Of a stretch of DNA of 64,000 bases, positions 11,965 through 21,829 are shown in pieces; the stretch's first letter is position 1; every line of letters begins with the position of its first letter. This DNA is from Clitopilus passeckerianus (taxonomy: Eukaryota; Basidiomycota; Agaricomycetes; Agaricales; Entolomataceae), in NCBI GenBank assembly GCA_944990035.1, contig CALYLX010000086.1, positions 1 to 64,000 on the forward strand. The letters are read 5' to 3'. The position numbers and the translations under genes are program-made. The notes below the pieces were generated by a model. The model was not told where the DNA came from. It saw nothing but the letters and a program-made list of their open reading frames with translations, and ran no database searches.

Positions 11965-12910
11965 ATGAAGGTCGCAATAGCCGGTGCCAACTCGGGCGTA
12001 GGGCGTCACATCGCAGAGGCAATCCTTTCGTATGGCAAACACTCCCTCGTCGTGCTGGCGAGGCGAGCCTCACCCGACCTGGCCTCGCTTGGAGCCCACG
12101 TAGAAGTTGTCGACTACACCTCCGAATCCGCCCTCATAGCAGCTTTGGAGGGCGTAGACACCGTAATCAACGCAATGGGCATGCACAACCCCGAGGGGCT
12201 ATCTCGCTCTGAACTGGCGCTCATCCACGCGTCCGATAAAGCTGGAGTTCGTCGATTTGTTCCCAGCGCATGGGCTGGGACCCCTGGCGGTGCAAATGAC
12301 GTCGTCGAGGTATTTGCCAAGTTCAAACAACCCTCAATTGATGCATTGGAGAAGAGCGGAATGGAATGGAGCATCCCACAGCCGGGGGTGTTCATGAATT
12401 ACCTTGCGTCACCGAAGAAGGGCTTGGGATATTTGCGGCCTGCCAAATTTTGGATTGACGTCGAGCGATGCGAAGGAAGGATTCCTGGGGATGGAAATCT
12501 CCCAATGGTGTTCACTGCCACTGAAGATGTGGGAGAATTCATCGCGAGGGCGCTTGATGTCGAGCATTGGCCTCGTGATCTGAGGATTGTAGGCTCTCGA
12601 ATTTCGCTCAACGAGATCGTAGAAATTGTTCGACAAGTTCGAGGTAAGGCTTTAGACTTCCTTTCGCCGGTGTTTCTATTGACACCATTTTCTAGGAAAA
12701 TCATTCCCAGTCACTTACCAATCCAGGCAGGAACTAGGAAACACTCTGAAGCCCAACCCACCTTCGATCTTTACCAATCTTGACGCTCAGTTCCGCCTGT
12801 CGATCCTGGACAAGCGATACACGTTTCAACCGACCCTTGACGATCAGGTCAGCATGACATTCACGCAGCCGGAAGAGTTCATACAGAAGTGGTGGGGCGA
12901 CGACGTTTGA
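11965..12910 (+). CDS. NmrA-like / isoflavone-reductase-like NAD(P)-binding protein, copy 1
   Basis: Atypical short-chain dehydrogenase of the NmrA/phenylcoumaran-benzylic-ether-reductase group, which either reduces small aromatic substrates or senses NAD(P) redox state. The start at 11965 places the Rossmann glycine motif (AGANSGVGRHIAEAI) at residues 6-20, as expected. Other blocks are ALGMHNPE-equivalent NAMGMHNPEGLS, KAGVRRFVPSAWAG (substrate and cofactor region), QPGVFMNYLASPKKGLGYL and EDVGEFIARALDVE. One intron at 12644-12695 is followed by the terminal exon GKSFPVTYQ...EEFIQKWWGDDV with TGA at 12910. The protein is about 297 aa, full length for the family. It is first of a tandem pair; a third close paralog lies at 35.6-36.5 kb on the other strand. 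Substrate unknown. Confidence 0.9.
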
Positions 12911-13144
12911 TCAGGTGGCTTCCTGTCAAACCTATCATGTGTAGAATACCTTAGATTACCATACACGACTGCTTTGAATGCATATGTACATTAAATGACA
13001 ACGGGATGTCAGCTTGATTTCCCACCATTTACACCCCCTGCCCGCTGCCCGACAGCGATAGTTTCGTGCTGTACTCGAGTGGCCACCTCCATCTTGCCCA
13101 TAGGCTCACTCATACTTTGCTGTGAACATCTCTTCTCTTCAACG

Positions 13145-14105
13145 ATGAAGGTAGCTATTGCGGGCGGTGGTTCCAGTGTTGGCCGTCACATAGCCGAGGC
13201 CATTCTGGTCAGGAAGAACCATTCTCTCACCATCCTCTCTCGACGACCCCTACCAGATCTAGAGCAACTCGGAGCTCACGTTGCTCTCGTCGATTTCCTC
13301 TCCCAGGACTCTTTGTCAGATGCCCTCGTCGGAGTACACACTGTTATTAGTGCGCTGGGTATGCGTTCCAGCCTTGATAAAGCGGTGGAGATCGAAGTCG
13401 GATTAGTGCAAGCTGCACAGAAAGCTGGTGTCAAACGATTCTTATCGAATGGATGGGCGGGAAATGAAGAAGGTCCAGACGACCCCGTGGCAGTTTACAG
13501 GCTCAAGCAACCCGCGCTTGCAGCGCTCAGAACCGGTGGGATGCAATGGAGTTTCCCCGTGATTGGCATCTTTCTCAACTATTTCTCCACCCCCAAACCG
13601 GGTACAGGCTACCTCCGACCAGCGAAGTTTTGGATCGATATTGAGAACTACTCGGCCACCATTCCGGGTGATGGCACCAAGGAAGTAGTTTACACCGCTG
13701 TTGAAGACGTCGGAGAATTTGTCGCAGAAGCTCTCGACGTAGGGAATTGGCCGCAAAAAATGTGTATTGCTGGTCATCGGCTATCGATGAATGAGGTTAT
13801 CAAGATCGGAGAGCAGATAAGAGGTGGGAGACTAAATTAGCTGAGCATGGGATTTGGGCTCATCACCTGTCCTTTCAGGCAAGGCCTTCTCGGTTACGTA
13901 CCAGCAGGAGGAGGACCTAAAGGCTTTACTCGTCCCAGACCCTGCGTCACCTTTCACAAATCTTCTTGCTGAGCTCAGTATCAGCCTTATTCACGGACGT
14001 TATACATTCGATGCAAACCTTGCTGAAGTTGCGGTTCGCTTCACCCAAGTCAACGAGTTCATACAGCGGTGGTGGGGAGAGGGTTCTATTGGTTCTGAGA
14101 GATAG
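13145..14105 (+). CDS. NmrA-like / isoflavone-reductase-like NAD(P)-binding protein, copy 2
   Basis: Second tandem paralog, 234 bp after copy 1. The start at 13145 was chosen over an in-frame ATG at 12995 because MKVAIAGGGSSVGRHIAEAI then aligns with the start of the other two copies; the upstream 50 residues look like leader. Conserved blocks are SALGMRSSLD, KAGVKRFLSNGWAGNEE, FPVIGIFLNYFSTPKPGTGY and VEDVGEFVAEALDV. The single intron (13824-13878) sits at the same place (after IRG) as in copy 1. The terminal exon ends NEFIQRWWGEGSIGSER at 14105. It differs most from the other two: the FVPSAWAGT block is LSNGWAGNE and the QPG block is FPVIG, so its pocket and substrate may differ. No sign of a frame break. 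Confidence 0.88.
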
Positions 14106-14475
14106 ATTCTACATGATAGAAACTTTCTCGATCTATAACAAACATTCGCGCCTGACAAGAACTCCGACTTAACTGTCACCTTGTCCACCAAGGTCACTCC
14201 AAACGGCATAATTGTGGCTGTGTATGTCGTTACGATACAGTTGTTTACCAAAAGCCTCTTCGGGGTCTGTACTCCCTTTGCGAGCTTCGGTACACGCATC
14301 GCGCCCGCTAGGGCGCCAGTAAAGATCTCGGTTTGTGAGGTCACAAATTCACCTTTCGTGTATTAGTATTTTTCTCTCGCCACTGACACGGGTGGTCAAG
14401 GTCCCTGCCGGCGGAGCACGGCCCCATTTTGAATTATGAATCCAGAATCCCAAATATCAGGATCAAAAAATGTTT
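14106..14475. other. Intergenic between NmrA copy 2 and tRNA-Thr
   Basis: About 370 bases with no supported gene; open frames here are short and lie antisense to one another. A T-run on the minus strand (plus-strand A-run 14465-14470) fits a Pol III terminator for the tRNA. Confidence 0.5.
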
Positions 14476-14547
14476 TCCCTCTAGCCGACTTGAACGACTG
14501 ACCTCGTCATTACTAGTGACGCGCTCTACCAACTGAGCTAAGAGGGA
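14476..14547 (-). tRNA. tRNA-Thr (anticodon AGT)
   Basis: The minus strand folds into a complete 72-nt cloverleaf without intron. The acceptor stem TCCCTCT pairs with AGAGGGA. The D-arm A-box reads TTAGCTCAGTTGGTAGAG. The anticodon stem CGTCA/TGACG encloses the loop CTAGTAA, so the anticodon is AGT (threonine). The T-arm B-box is GTTCAAGTC. A run of six T follows within about 12 bases of the 3' end, a Pol III terminator. CCA is not encoded, as expected in eukaryotes. Confidence 0.95.
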
Positions 14548-14681
14548 TACATGAGTTCGTCAATATTTGAAATCTCATAGGTTCCAATTGGCGAACTCAA
14601 CAAAAACTCGTCATACGCCCAGAAATAAAAATGCTTTAAATGATGAAAGGAATAGATACGTGAGATAAAAGCGTACCCCCG

Positions 14682-17600
14682 CTAATTGGTTTTAGATTCT
14701 ACCTCCTTACTACGTCTGTCCAACTCGATGCCTCTCCGCCCACTGCTGATCTCACGGATATCATCATCTCCGTCGTCCTCATCCTCTGCCGGAACTGTAT
14801 ACGGTAGAGGTACCTCTCGGCTGACGCGATACTGATCCATGTTACCGAGGTGTTCATTCTCCAGACGGTCTAGAGCAGCAAATTAGCGGGGCAGATTCTG
14901 AATAAATAATCGAAAACCTACAGAAGTTCCACTGAACTCTCCTCAACATCTCGAGCATGGCAGCAATGAAGAGCCGGAGTTGCAGGTCAGCACCGCCTTG
15001 AGGGATATACAAAATCCAGATAAACCGCAGAAGAAAGTTAGTGACCTAGGTCAGTCCGATATCAGCAAGCGATTGCAACACGATCAGATCCTGAATCTCA
15101 CTATTGCAAAGTAGTACAACTGTAAGATGATGTTGGTTCGGTGTGCTTGCTATACGAGCTCAACGGGTGGAACTTACGGGTATCCAATCCGAATACAAAA
15201 GTTCATCACGTAAAAGGAAATGTTTCGAGTGTAGTTTTAACAGAGACCAATCCATGATGAGATCCTGCCGGGCACAGTGAGTAACTATCGAGGGTGGTGG
15301 GTGAAAAGAAGCTCACCCAAGCACAAGCATATACTGCATAGAAGGTATTTGCGAGACACCAAAGTACAAATATAGCGCCTCTATCAGCCGTACCTAAGCA
15401 GTGATTAGTTTACTAGTAACGATCAGCATGTTGGGGGCAGCCCTACCTTGGTGGCGCCATAGGTAAAAGAAGATGTTACTGATCACTCCAGCTCCATACT
15501 TCCCACCCTAAAAGAAGTGTTCAGCTCGTACTCCCTGAGGTGTGTAGAGAGAGTAATGTACGTTAATCAAATGGGTAAGCAACCCAGAGTCGGCATAACG
15601 CTTGATGGACTGGAGTAAACGAAATATCAAGGGAAGGGAAGCAAATACAAAAGCAGCTGGCCAATGAATCGAGCGGGCACCACATTTCCCGAGCCAATCC
15701 GGGCTGAAGTGTACAGCATATGTGCATCCAAAGAGATAGAGATTTGAAAGAGTGAAGGTAAGGCTGCAGAATTGGTCACTGAAAGACGATTGTTAGATTA
15801 TATGTCGGGCTGCTTATAATGTAGTTCAACATACCCGAGCCAGAAATCTGGGAACTAAGCGTAGAGGTCAGCGCCCATCCATGTCCACGTCCATCAAGTT
15901 GAGCTTACCTCGACTCTGCGTAGACCAGACATAAACAACGCCGCAGACCGTTTTACAAGCCAGTAACGAGAGGTTTTAAACAAGAAGTGGAATGGGTTCG
16001 CAACCACCACGAAGCAGAACCCCAGCCAAACCAGGGGCCATATTTGAGGATCAACCACATGATCCGCGATTCGAAGGAATGACAACCAGAAGCAGTAGCA
16101 AAGAGCAGAAAGGAGCAGGCATGGAACCTCGTAGTATTCGCGATGGTCCAGTCGCGTTCGGGTATCCAGTTCTGAATGGTAGGTTAGCTCGCAGTGAACG
16201 ACCCATGAAACAAGAAAACGTACGGAAAATGAATACATAGTTGATCCTACATCTTGACCACACCAAGAGATTGAGCCCAACAAGGGCGGTGAACACTACT
16301 GGCACCGCAAGAACGCCATAAAGATAAAGGAGAGCCGACCAACCAGGGATAGCTTGGCGAGTGGATTCCTGGAAACCTGGGGAATTAAACTGTCAGCTGC
16401 ATTTGGAAGCAATGGTCACGAGGCAACCTACTCGAATAGGCTCCCCATACAAAGGGAGGTAGACCCAGGCCGAGTAATATGCCTGAACGAAAGACGCTGA
16501 AGTGGTGACTACGAGCAACAAAACCAGCTCGCAGGCGTGCCATGGCGCGTTTTCGGTCTCCTTTGGCTGTATCAAGATTCCTCAGCTAGAATCAGACCAG
16601 AACGCGGAGAAGGTCGTACTAAATCTCGTGGCATACAGCAGCTGAAGCTCTTCCATCATCCGCTGGAGAGACTTGTCCGAGCCAAACGTGCTGCGATCAA
16701 CCTTTTCAGACATGTATTGGTGCTGAGCCGGTATCTGTTCACGAAAAGTGAGAAGGAGCAGTAAGAGACGGGGCGTGGAAGCATACTCGAGTAGTCTTCT
16801 CGAACTTCTTCAACGCTTTGCGAAAGCCGGTTATATTCAGAATCTGAGTTTGAGCGTTAGCAATAGCCCAAATTCTGGGACTCGGGTACGGGATCGAACA
16901 TACGCGATAGTTCTGCAACATTTCCAAGACGCGGTAATGCTCCAGAACGGCTTTCTTCAACTTCTTTTTCGCTTGCAGATATTCGTCTGGATCAGCAGAA
17001 AGACTAATGCCGCCTTTGCCCTTCTTGATATCGAACTGCGATTTCTGCATGCTCTCCATGCTGTCTTCCGGAATTTGCTTCCATTTGCCTTTCGAATTCC
17101 AACCTGGGCTCACATCGCCTGGCTTAGAGATAGCCGAGGTCAAATCAGTAAAGCAGAGGATAAGGAGGCATGGTAGTTTACTGACGTTTGTGAGCTCTAT
17201 CGCGGTTGTCTCTTCTTTTGAGCGTAACTTCGCCTTAACAGTCCGCTTTACCCGGTCCTTGACATCGACTATGAGGGCTGACGTCCATGATTTGGGTCCG
17301 CGTGAGTGCGCCGCCTAACCATCAATTTCATGAGCTTGTCATGTGTCGAATTCCATACTTCAAACATGCCTGGATGAGTTTCTTATGATCCCCCAGTTCC
17401 TCCAGCTGCGTTTGAAGCAACTTGGTCCTGGTCGCCATTTCCGTCTCGCGTGCTCCGTAGAACGCTTCGATCTTCTCTAGTTGAGAATCAAGCATGTCAA
17501 AGAACGCCTTCTCTTGTGGTGTCAACTGGGGTAGAATTTCCCTAAGCGGTGGTGCCGTCATGGGTTGAGTGCTGAACCGATTGGACTTCCCGGCTATACG

Positions 17601-18252
17601 AATCGAAGATCAGCCGGGTTCGGAAAGGCCTTTCCGTCTAACAGGGAAGGCACCTACACTGAGTTGAGAAAGGCCTGTTGGGTTTCTCCCTGAAACTGGG
17701 GACTCCGAATGCCACTGAAGGGCGCCTCCCACGTGTTGCCGTCGAGCCTCTCCGCACTTTGATCTTTTCTGTAGGCTCTGGAGGGGGGTTGAGAGGGGCC
17801 GTGGATTCGAAAGAAGGTTCTACACGCTCCGTGGCGGGAGGTATTGGAGAATTCTGTTTTGAGAGTTGTGGGGTGACCCATACTGAATCGCGGCGCCTAT
17901 CCTCAGATTCCCTGTGTTCGAGAGAATGGCTAGAGCGATTATCATCGTCAGATGATGATTCCGGTAGTCCCCGTTGGGCTTTTCGTATTGCAGATATCCG
18001 TTTTTCAGACCGCGATAGTCACTGTCAAAGGGCTGATATCGGTCATCGGCATCATGAAACGAGGTTATCTGGCTCACATGTACGCCCTTTTCCATTCCGG
18101 AGTCTAAAGTCCACTCAGTCAGCACCGTTTTCGCAACCTAGAGAAACTCAAAATTTCAAAGTACCTGATTGTCCTCCAGATAGCTTTTAGCGCCACGAAG
18201 TTAGCGAATAGGACGCTTCAGGAGCTATTTGGACTCACCGGGCAAACTTCAT
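14682..18252 (-). CDS. SPX-EXS protein, SYG1/XPR1-type phosphate exporter
   Basis: Membrane protein with a cytosolic N-terminal SPX domain (inositol-pyrophosphate/phosphate sensing) and a C-terminal multi-helix EXS domain (phosphate export). The first exon is only 14 nt (18239-18252, encoding MKFAR minus one base) and joins to YLEDNQ, then PEWKRAYI and DYRGLK, the canonical SPX start. A Ser/Arg-rich linker (ESSSDDDNRSSHSLEHRESE) interrupts SPX, followed by PQEKAFFDMLDSQLEKIEAF, GISLSADPDEYLQAKKKLKK, NYRILNITGFRKALKKFEK and EKVDRSTFGSDKSLQRMM. The EXS part (about 16.5-14.9 kb) has hydrophobic exons and ends with RRVQWNF and RLENEHLGNMDQYRVSREVP, then an acidic tail and TAG at 14682. A run of five T at 18001-18005 is probably one base short; six would give GLKKRISAIRKAQRG in frame. 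Confidence 0.88.
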
Positions 18253-20111
18253 AGTGGTGGGAGGTATTCAAGACGCTCAGGCGGCGAAGAAACTCGTGGC
18301 CTTGTATATAGTTATCACCCTAGCAATGCCAAAAATTTACGGAGGTCGAGGGCAAGCCTTCGTTTCGTCATGAACGGTGATGGCAGCGCCAAGGCGCTAA
18401 TCCAGGGTCAAGCTGAAGGGTCCGCGATCATGTGCTCGCAGCCAATTTAAGCCGTGCCGACGCAGCTCGCGTTTTTTGAACTCAATACCAACTTGAAGCT
18501 CAAATAGTTTCTCGTCGACTTTGTGCCCGAGACTCAGAGCCTCGTGGATGTGCAGCTAGGAATGAATCCGCGTAATTGTATAAGATATAAGATTTCAACC
18601 CTTTCTTATCTTTAGAACCATCAAAGCGCGAAGCCCACCCAAGCCACCCGAAGGCTACGCGACCGAGATGCAGAAAGCACCCTCAAATAACAATCAAGAT
18701 GCCCAGAAAGCTTCGGGCGCGACTAAGCTCGTATCTGGCTCATGATCGCGAGCGCATTGACATCTTTCTGCGCCACTAAATTGCGGCACCATCGGCAGTT
18801 TGTCACATTGGTGCAGGCCCAAATGGTCTTCAGTGTTCGCGGAGGAAAAGCAGCCTAAGTAGTTGCATAAAACAAACGGAAGCATGTATCATTGTATGAA
18901 ACGGGATTGATAAGCCTAAAAATAGACTACGGGTACCAAGTTTCTCTTGGATGCCGAGATAATCTGCACCTCAAATTTACCGAAAACGGACTTGGCACCG
19001 AACCACAACTATGACTCGCTTTCAAGAGTCCTTCAGCTTTACCGCTTTCTCAAAGTCTACCAGCTTGTGTGATTAATACTGTTCCTACCTACTTTCAGCC
19101 TTGAACATTTAGCTGGATGTGAAGGCCCCTGAGTTCATTTCCCGGAGTTTCTGCTCTGGACCACTGCTCGTGTGACCACAAAAGCTGATCCATCGTCTTC
19201 CTTCCCGACTATTGAAGTGTCTTTGAAGGCACCATCCCCAGCGCTGGGCTTCAACCTATCAGTTGTACGATATCCAAACCCACAAAGCGCCGCCTTCTTG
19301 TATCTCACGGATTCAGCCACTACGAATATCCCAAGTACCACTGGGAAGAAATCCGGAGAGTCCGATTGTTCGACATCGGCCGTATGGAATGCATCGTTAC
19401 GTTACCCTTCCTTCAATGGCTCGAAGACGCCTTAACTGACCAACCTCGTGATGTACCTTTTCCGTCTGAATCCCCACCATTTCGTCGACCGTCCCTGGTT
19501 CTGGGAGTTTCTGTGCATCGATTCTGTCACACTTAAGTAAGAGAATGTCTCACGATTCTCGCTGTACTTATTGCGCTGGGCCGGTCACCTGCCCCCAGTG
19601 TGGAGTGTCTGCCTCTTTATCAGCGCAGGCGACAGGACTCTTACAGAGTATCCGGACTCAGCTTACCGATTCGGCTGTCATTTTGAAAGACATGGACGAC
19701 CAACCCTACCAGGCTTCATACCTTGCATTATGCTGGGGGCCAACTAGAGTATCCTGAAGAGTTCGTGGCTTCGGAATCACCGACGGCTTCTTGTTGCGCT
19801 CTCATGACTCGGATTCTCCGCATTCATCCGGGGCACTGCCGATTTCAAGGCCAAGGCTGGCGTAAGCACCGTTGGATTGAATGCCTCGGAACTATGAATC
19901 GTTCGATTTTGAAGATGCGCTTAACCATCCACTGACAACGTTTCACCGTTTCACGATTTCTATCACTGGCTTCCCTTCCAGAAACTCAGGGAGGCCTAAA
20001 ACTCATGCAAACTGCACACTCGGTCTGGTCTTGGCAAGGCGTGTTGAACTCGATAAAAGCCTGAGCAACTGGCTAGTAAACTCCATCACTCACCTCTACG
20101 AATTCCACAAA
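18253..20111. other. Long intergenic region; a few unexplained short ORFs
   Basis: About 1.86 kb without a supported gene. Short plus-strand open frames occur at 19172-19435 (87 codons) and 19545-19757 (70 codons). The second starts with a CxxC-x4-CxxC pattern (CTYCAGPVTCPQC) that could be a zinc-ribbon fragment, but it ends soon after and no continuation was found. The final bases hold the promoter of the first small secreted protein; GATAAAAG at about 20052 is a weak TATA-like element. Confidence 0.4.
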
Positions 20112-20463
20112 ATGTACAAGCTCGTCGTCGCTTTCTTCCTCGCTCTCGCTGCCCAGCGCGCCGCGGCCGACTACATCCCCGTTGGTGGCACTTGTTAGTG
20201 GACTTCTGTCTGACCTATATGCGATTGTCGTACTCAGCTCTTCGTTCTAGGTGCCGGATTTATGGGTCCTATGGGTGTACGTATATGACCCTCAACCTCT
20301 ACTCATCGACTATATTAACCTGCTTGTAGATATGCGAGCCAGGATCATCATGCTGCTACGTTGCCCCCGACCTTGCTCAGTGCGTCTCAAACTTCCACCC
20401 CTCTCGGAGTGCTGACTCACCTCACAAATATTATCTAGGTGCAAGACGGGAGCAAAATGCTGA
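20112..20463 (+). CDS. Small secreted six-cysteine (knottin-like) protein 1
   Basis: Four short exons (20112-20193, 20251-20276, 20330-20379, 20439-20463) give a 60-residue protein, all with GT-AG introns of 53-59 nt. Residues 1-20 form a signal peptide (MYKLVVAFFLALAAQRAAA, cleavage before DYIP). The mature peptide of about 40 residues has six cysteines spaced C-x9-C-x5-CC-x8-C-x5-C, with the C-C-CC-C-C order of inhibitor-cystine-knot mini-proteins. The chain ends on the sixth Cys. A paralog with exactly the same spacing follows at 21.0 kb, which is the main support for this splicing. I do not recognise the family. Possible roles are a secreted effector, antimicrobial or signalling peptide; none is shown by the sequence. 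Confidence 0.7.
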
Positions 20464-21024
20464 TAGCAAAACGCCGTTGCCACTTCGTAATCTGGCTGAG
20501 CCCCTGGTAGTACCAGAGTTGTTTGGGATGCGTACCATGATTCGTATCAGAATGAAGTCGGCGTATTGTTTGACAAGTCTGTAATATGAGCGTCGAAAGG
20601 CCATCAATATGATGTATTCGCCAAGGCTAATTATCCGTGCCAAGTTCAAATTGGGTCCTCAATGACGGGCATGTCAGTTATGGCGTAGGCATGGCTGACG
20701 GTGGCGAGAGATGGCTCTCCCTGTGACATTGATTTCGAATTTCACATTGGGTTGTCCCTCTTACATCCATGACACTGATCTTGACTCCTATGCAAGCGGG
20801 TCATACTGTAGGGTAATGTTCGGTCAAATCTATACTGGAATGGTTAGCTGCGGTGGAGACAGCTTGTGATGATACCCCCTTGAGTTGTTGACGATGAGCT
20901 CACAAACTGGGCATGCAGTTTGGGTATAAAAGATGGGCAGATCTTGCCAGTAGTGCTCTAAGTACTGTGCACCCCTCATTAACGTCTTCAACCACAACCT
21001 CAAGCTTCATATTCAATCCATTCG
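20464..21024. other. Intergenic/promoter between the two small secreted protein genes
   Basis: No coding sequence recognised. Contains a TATA box about 95 bases before the start of the second gene (see separate entry). Confidence 0.5.
20925..20930 (+). promoter_or_regulatory. TATA box of small secreted protein 2
   Basis: TATAAA within GGGTATAAAAGATGG, 95 bases upstream of the ATG at 21025. A strict TATA element suggests a strongly regulated, inducible promoter. A second good TATA (TATATAAA, 21533-21540) lies 80 bases beyond the gene with no gene assigned to it. Confidence 0.55.
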
Positions 21025-21453
21025 ATGATTCGATACATCCCCGCCCTTTTCTTCGTGGCTCTCCTTACACAATCGGCAACGGCTCAGGAATATCTTGGCC
21101 CAGGAGAGCTATGTGAGTATTCTTCGTCAACTTAGGCACTATCCACTTGCTAACATGCATTATAGGCAGTGGAATTGCGGGTCCAACAGGAGTAAGTATT
21201 CAATTTCCAATATAACCCGAGTCATTGCTGATCATGTCTATTCTTCCAACAGACTTGTACTTGAGATTCCTTCATAACCTCCTTGGAGTTGCTGACCACG
21301 ATCTGAATAGGCAGACCCCCTTTGATTTGCTGCAACGTAAGCCCGGATAATTCTGTGTAAGCCTTCACATGCACAACTTAATGGTGGTCGTTGACCTGGA
21401 CGTAACTGCGAATCTGTAGTTGCAAATTATGGCAGGACTGTCCAAGTGCTTGA
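21025..21453 (+). CDS. Small secreted six-cysteine (knottin-like) protein 2, with a 4-nt microexon
   Basis: Exons 21025-21112, 21166-21191, 21253-21256, 21311-21356 and 21420-21453 give 198 nt and 65 residues. The N-terminus is a signal peptide (MIRYIPALFFVALLTQSATA, cleavage before QEYL). The mature part keeps the spacing C-x9-C-x5-CC-x8-C-x5-C found in the neighbour, with CRPPLICCNVSPD at its core, and adds three residues after the last Cys. Exon 2 is 26 nt in both genes. The paralog's 50-nt exon 3 corresponds here to 4 nt plus 46 nt, split by an extra 54-nt intron (21257-21310). Without the 4-nt exon the reading frame is lost and the second Cys codon is not formed. Transcript data would be needed to prove this splicing. 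Function unknown. Confidence 0.65.
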
Positions 21454-21829
21454 GTGTATACCTGGGGGGAACGTTGGATTGTTTAGAGCATTTCGGTAGT
21501 AGTTGAGCAGGCGAATATATTATGTTCCGGGGTATATAAAAGGATTCATGGCATACACGAAAATATGAAATTTCCTGCCGGCTCCAGGCTGGACCTTGGA
21601 GAAGTCGCTCGGGGTCGATTGCATTCGAATTTAATTATAGCAGGGAACACAATATCTGTGTGGGAGGCCGCAAAACCCGATACGAGAATCACCGTGGTTG
21701 GGTTCGGTTTACTTCATACTAGCAGCAATTTGATCAAGCTCTCGAGATATCAAGGAGTTGGGGCATGTTTTCCGTAGTTGCCTGGATAAATGAACCTCAG
21801 TTTTGCTGCTATAAAATCGGGTTGGCGGC
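21454..21829. other. Intergenic; orphan TATA element
   Basis: Contains TATATAAA at 21533-21540 followed by a 70-codon open frame (21565-21777) without signal peptide or cysteine pattern. It might be the remains of a third copy of the small secreted protein promoter, but no homologous exon was found. Confidence 0.35.
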
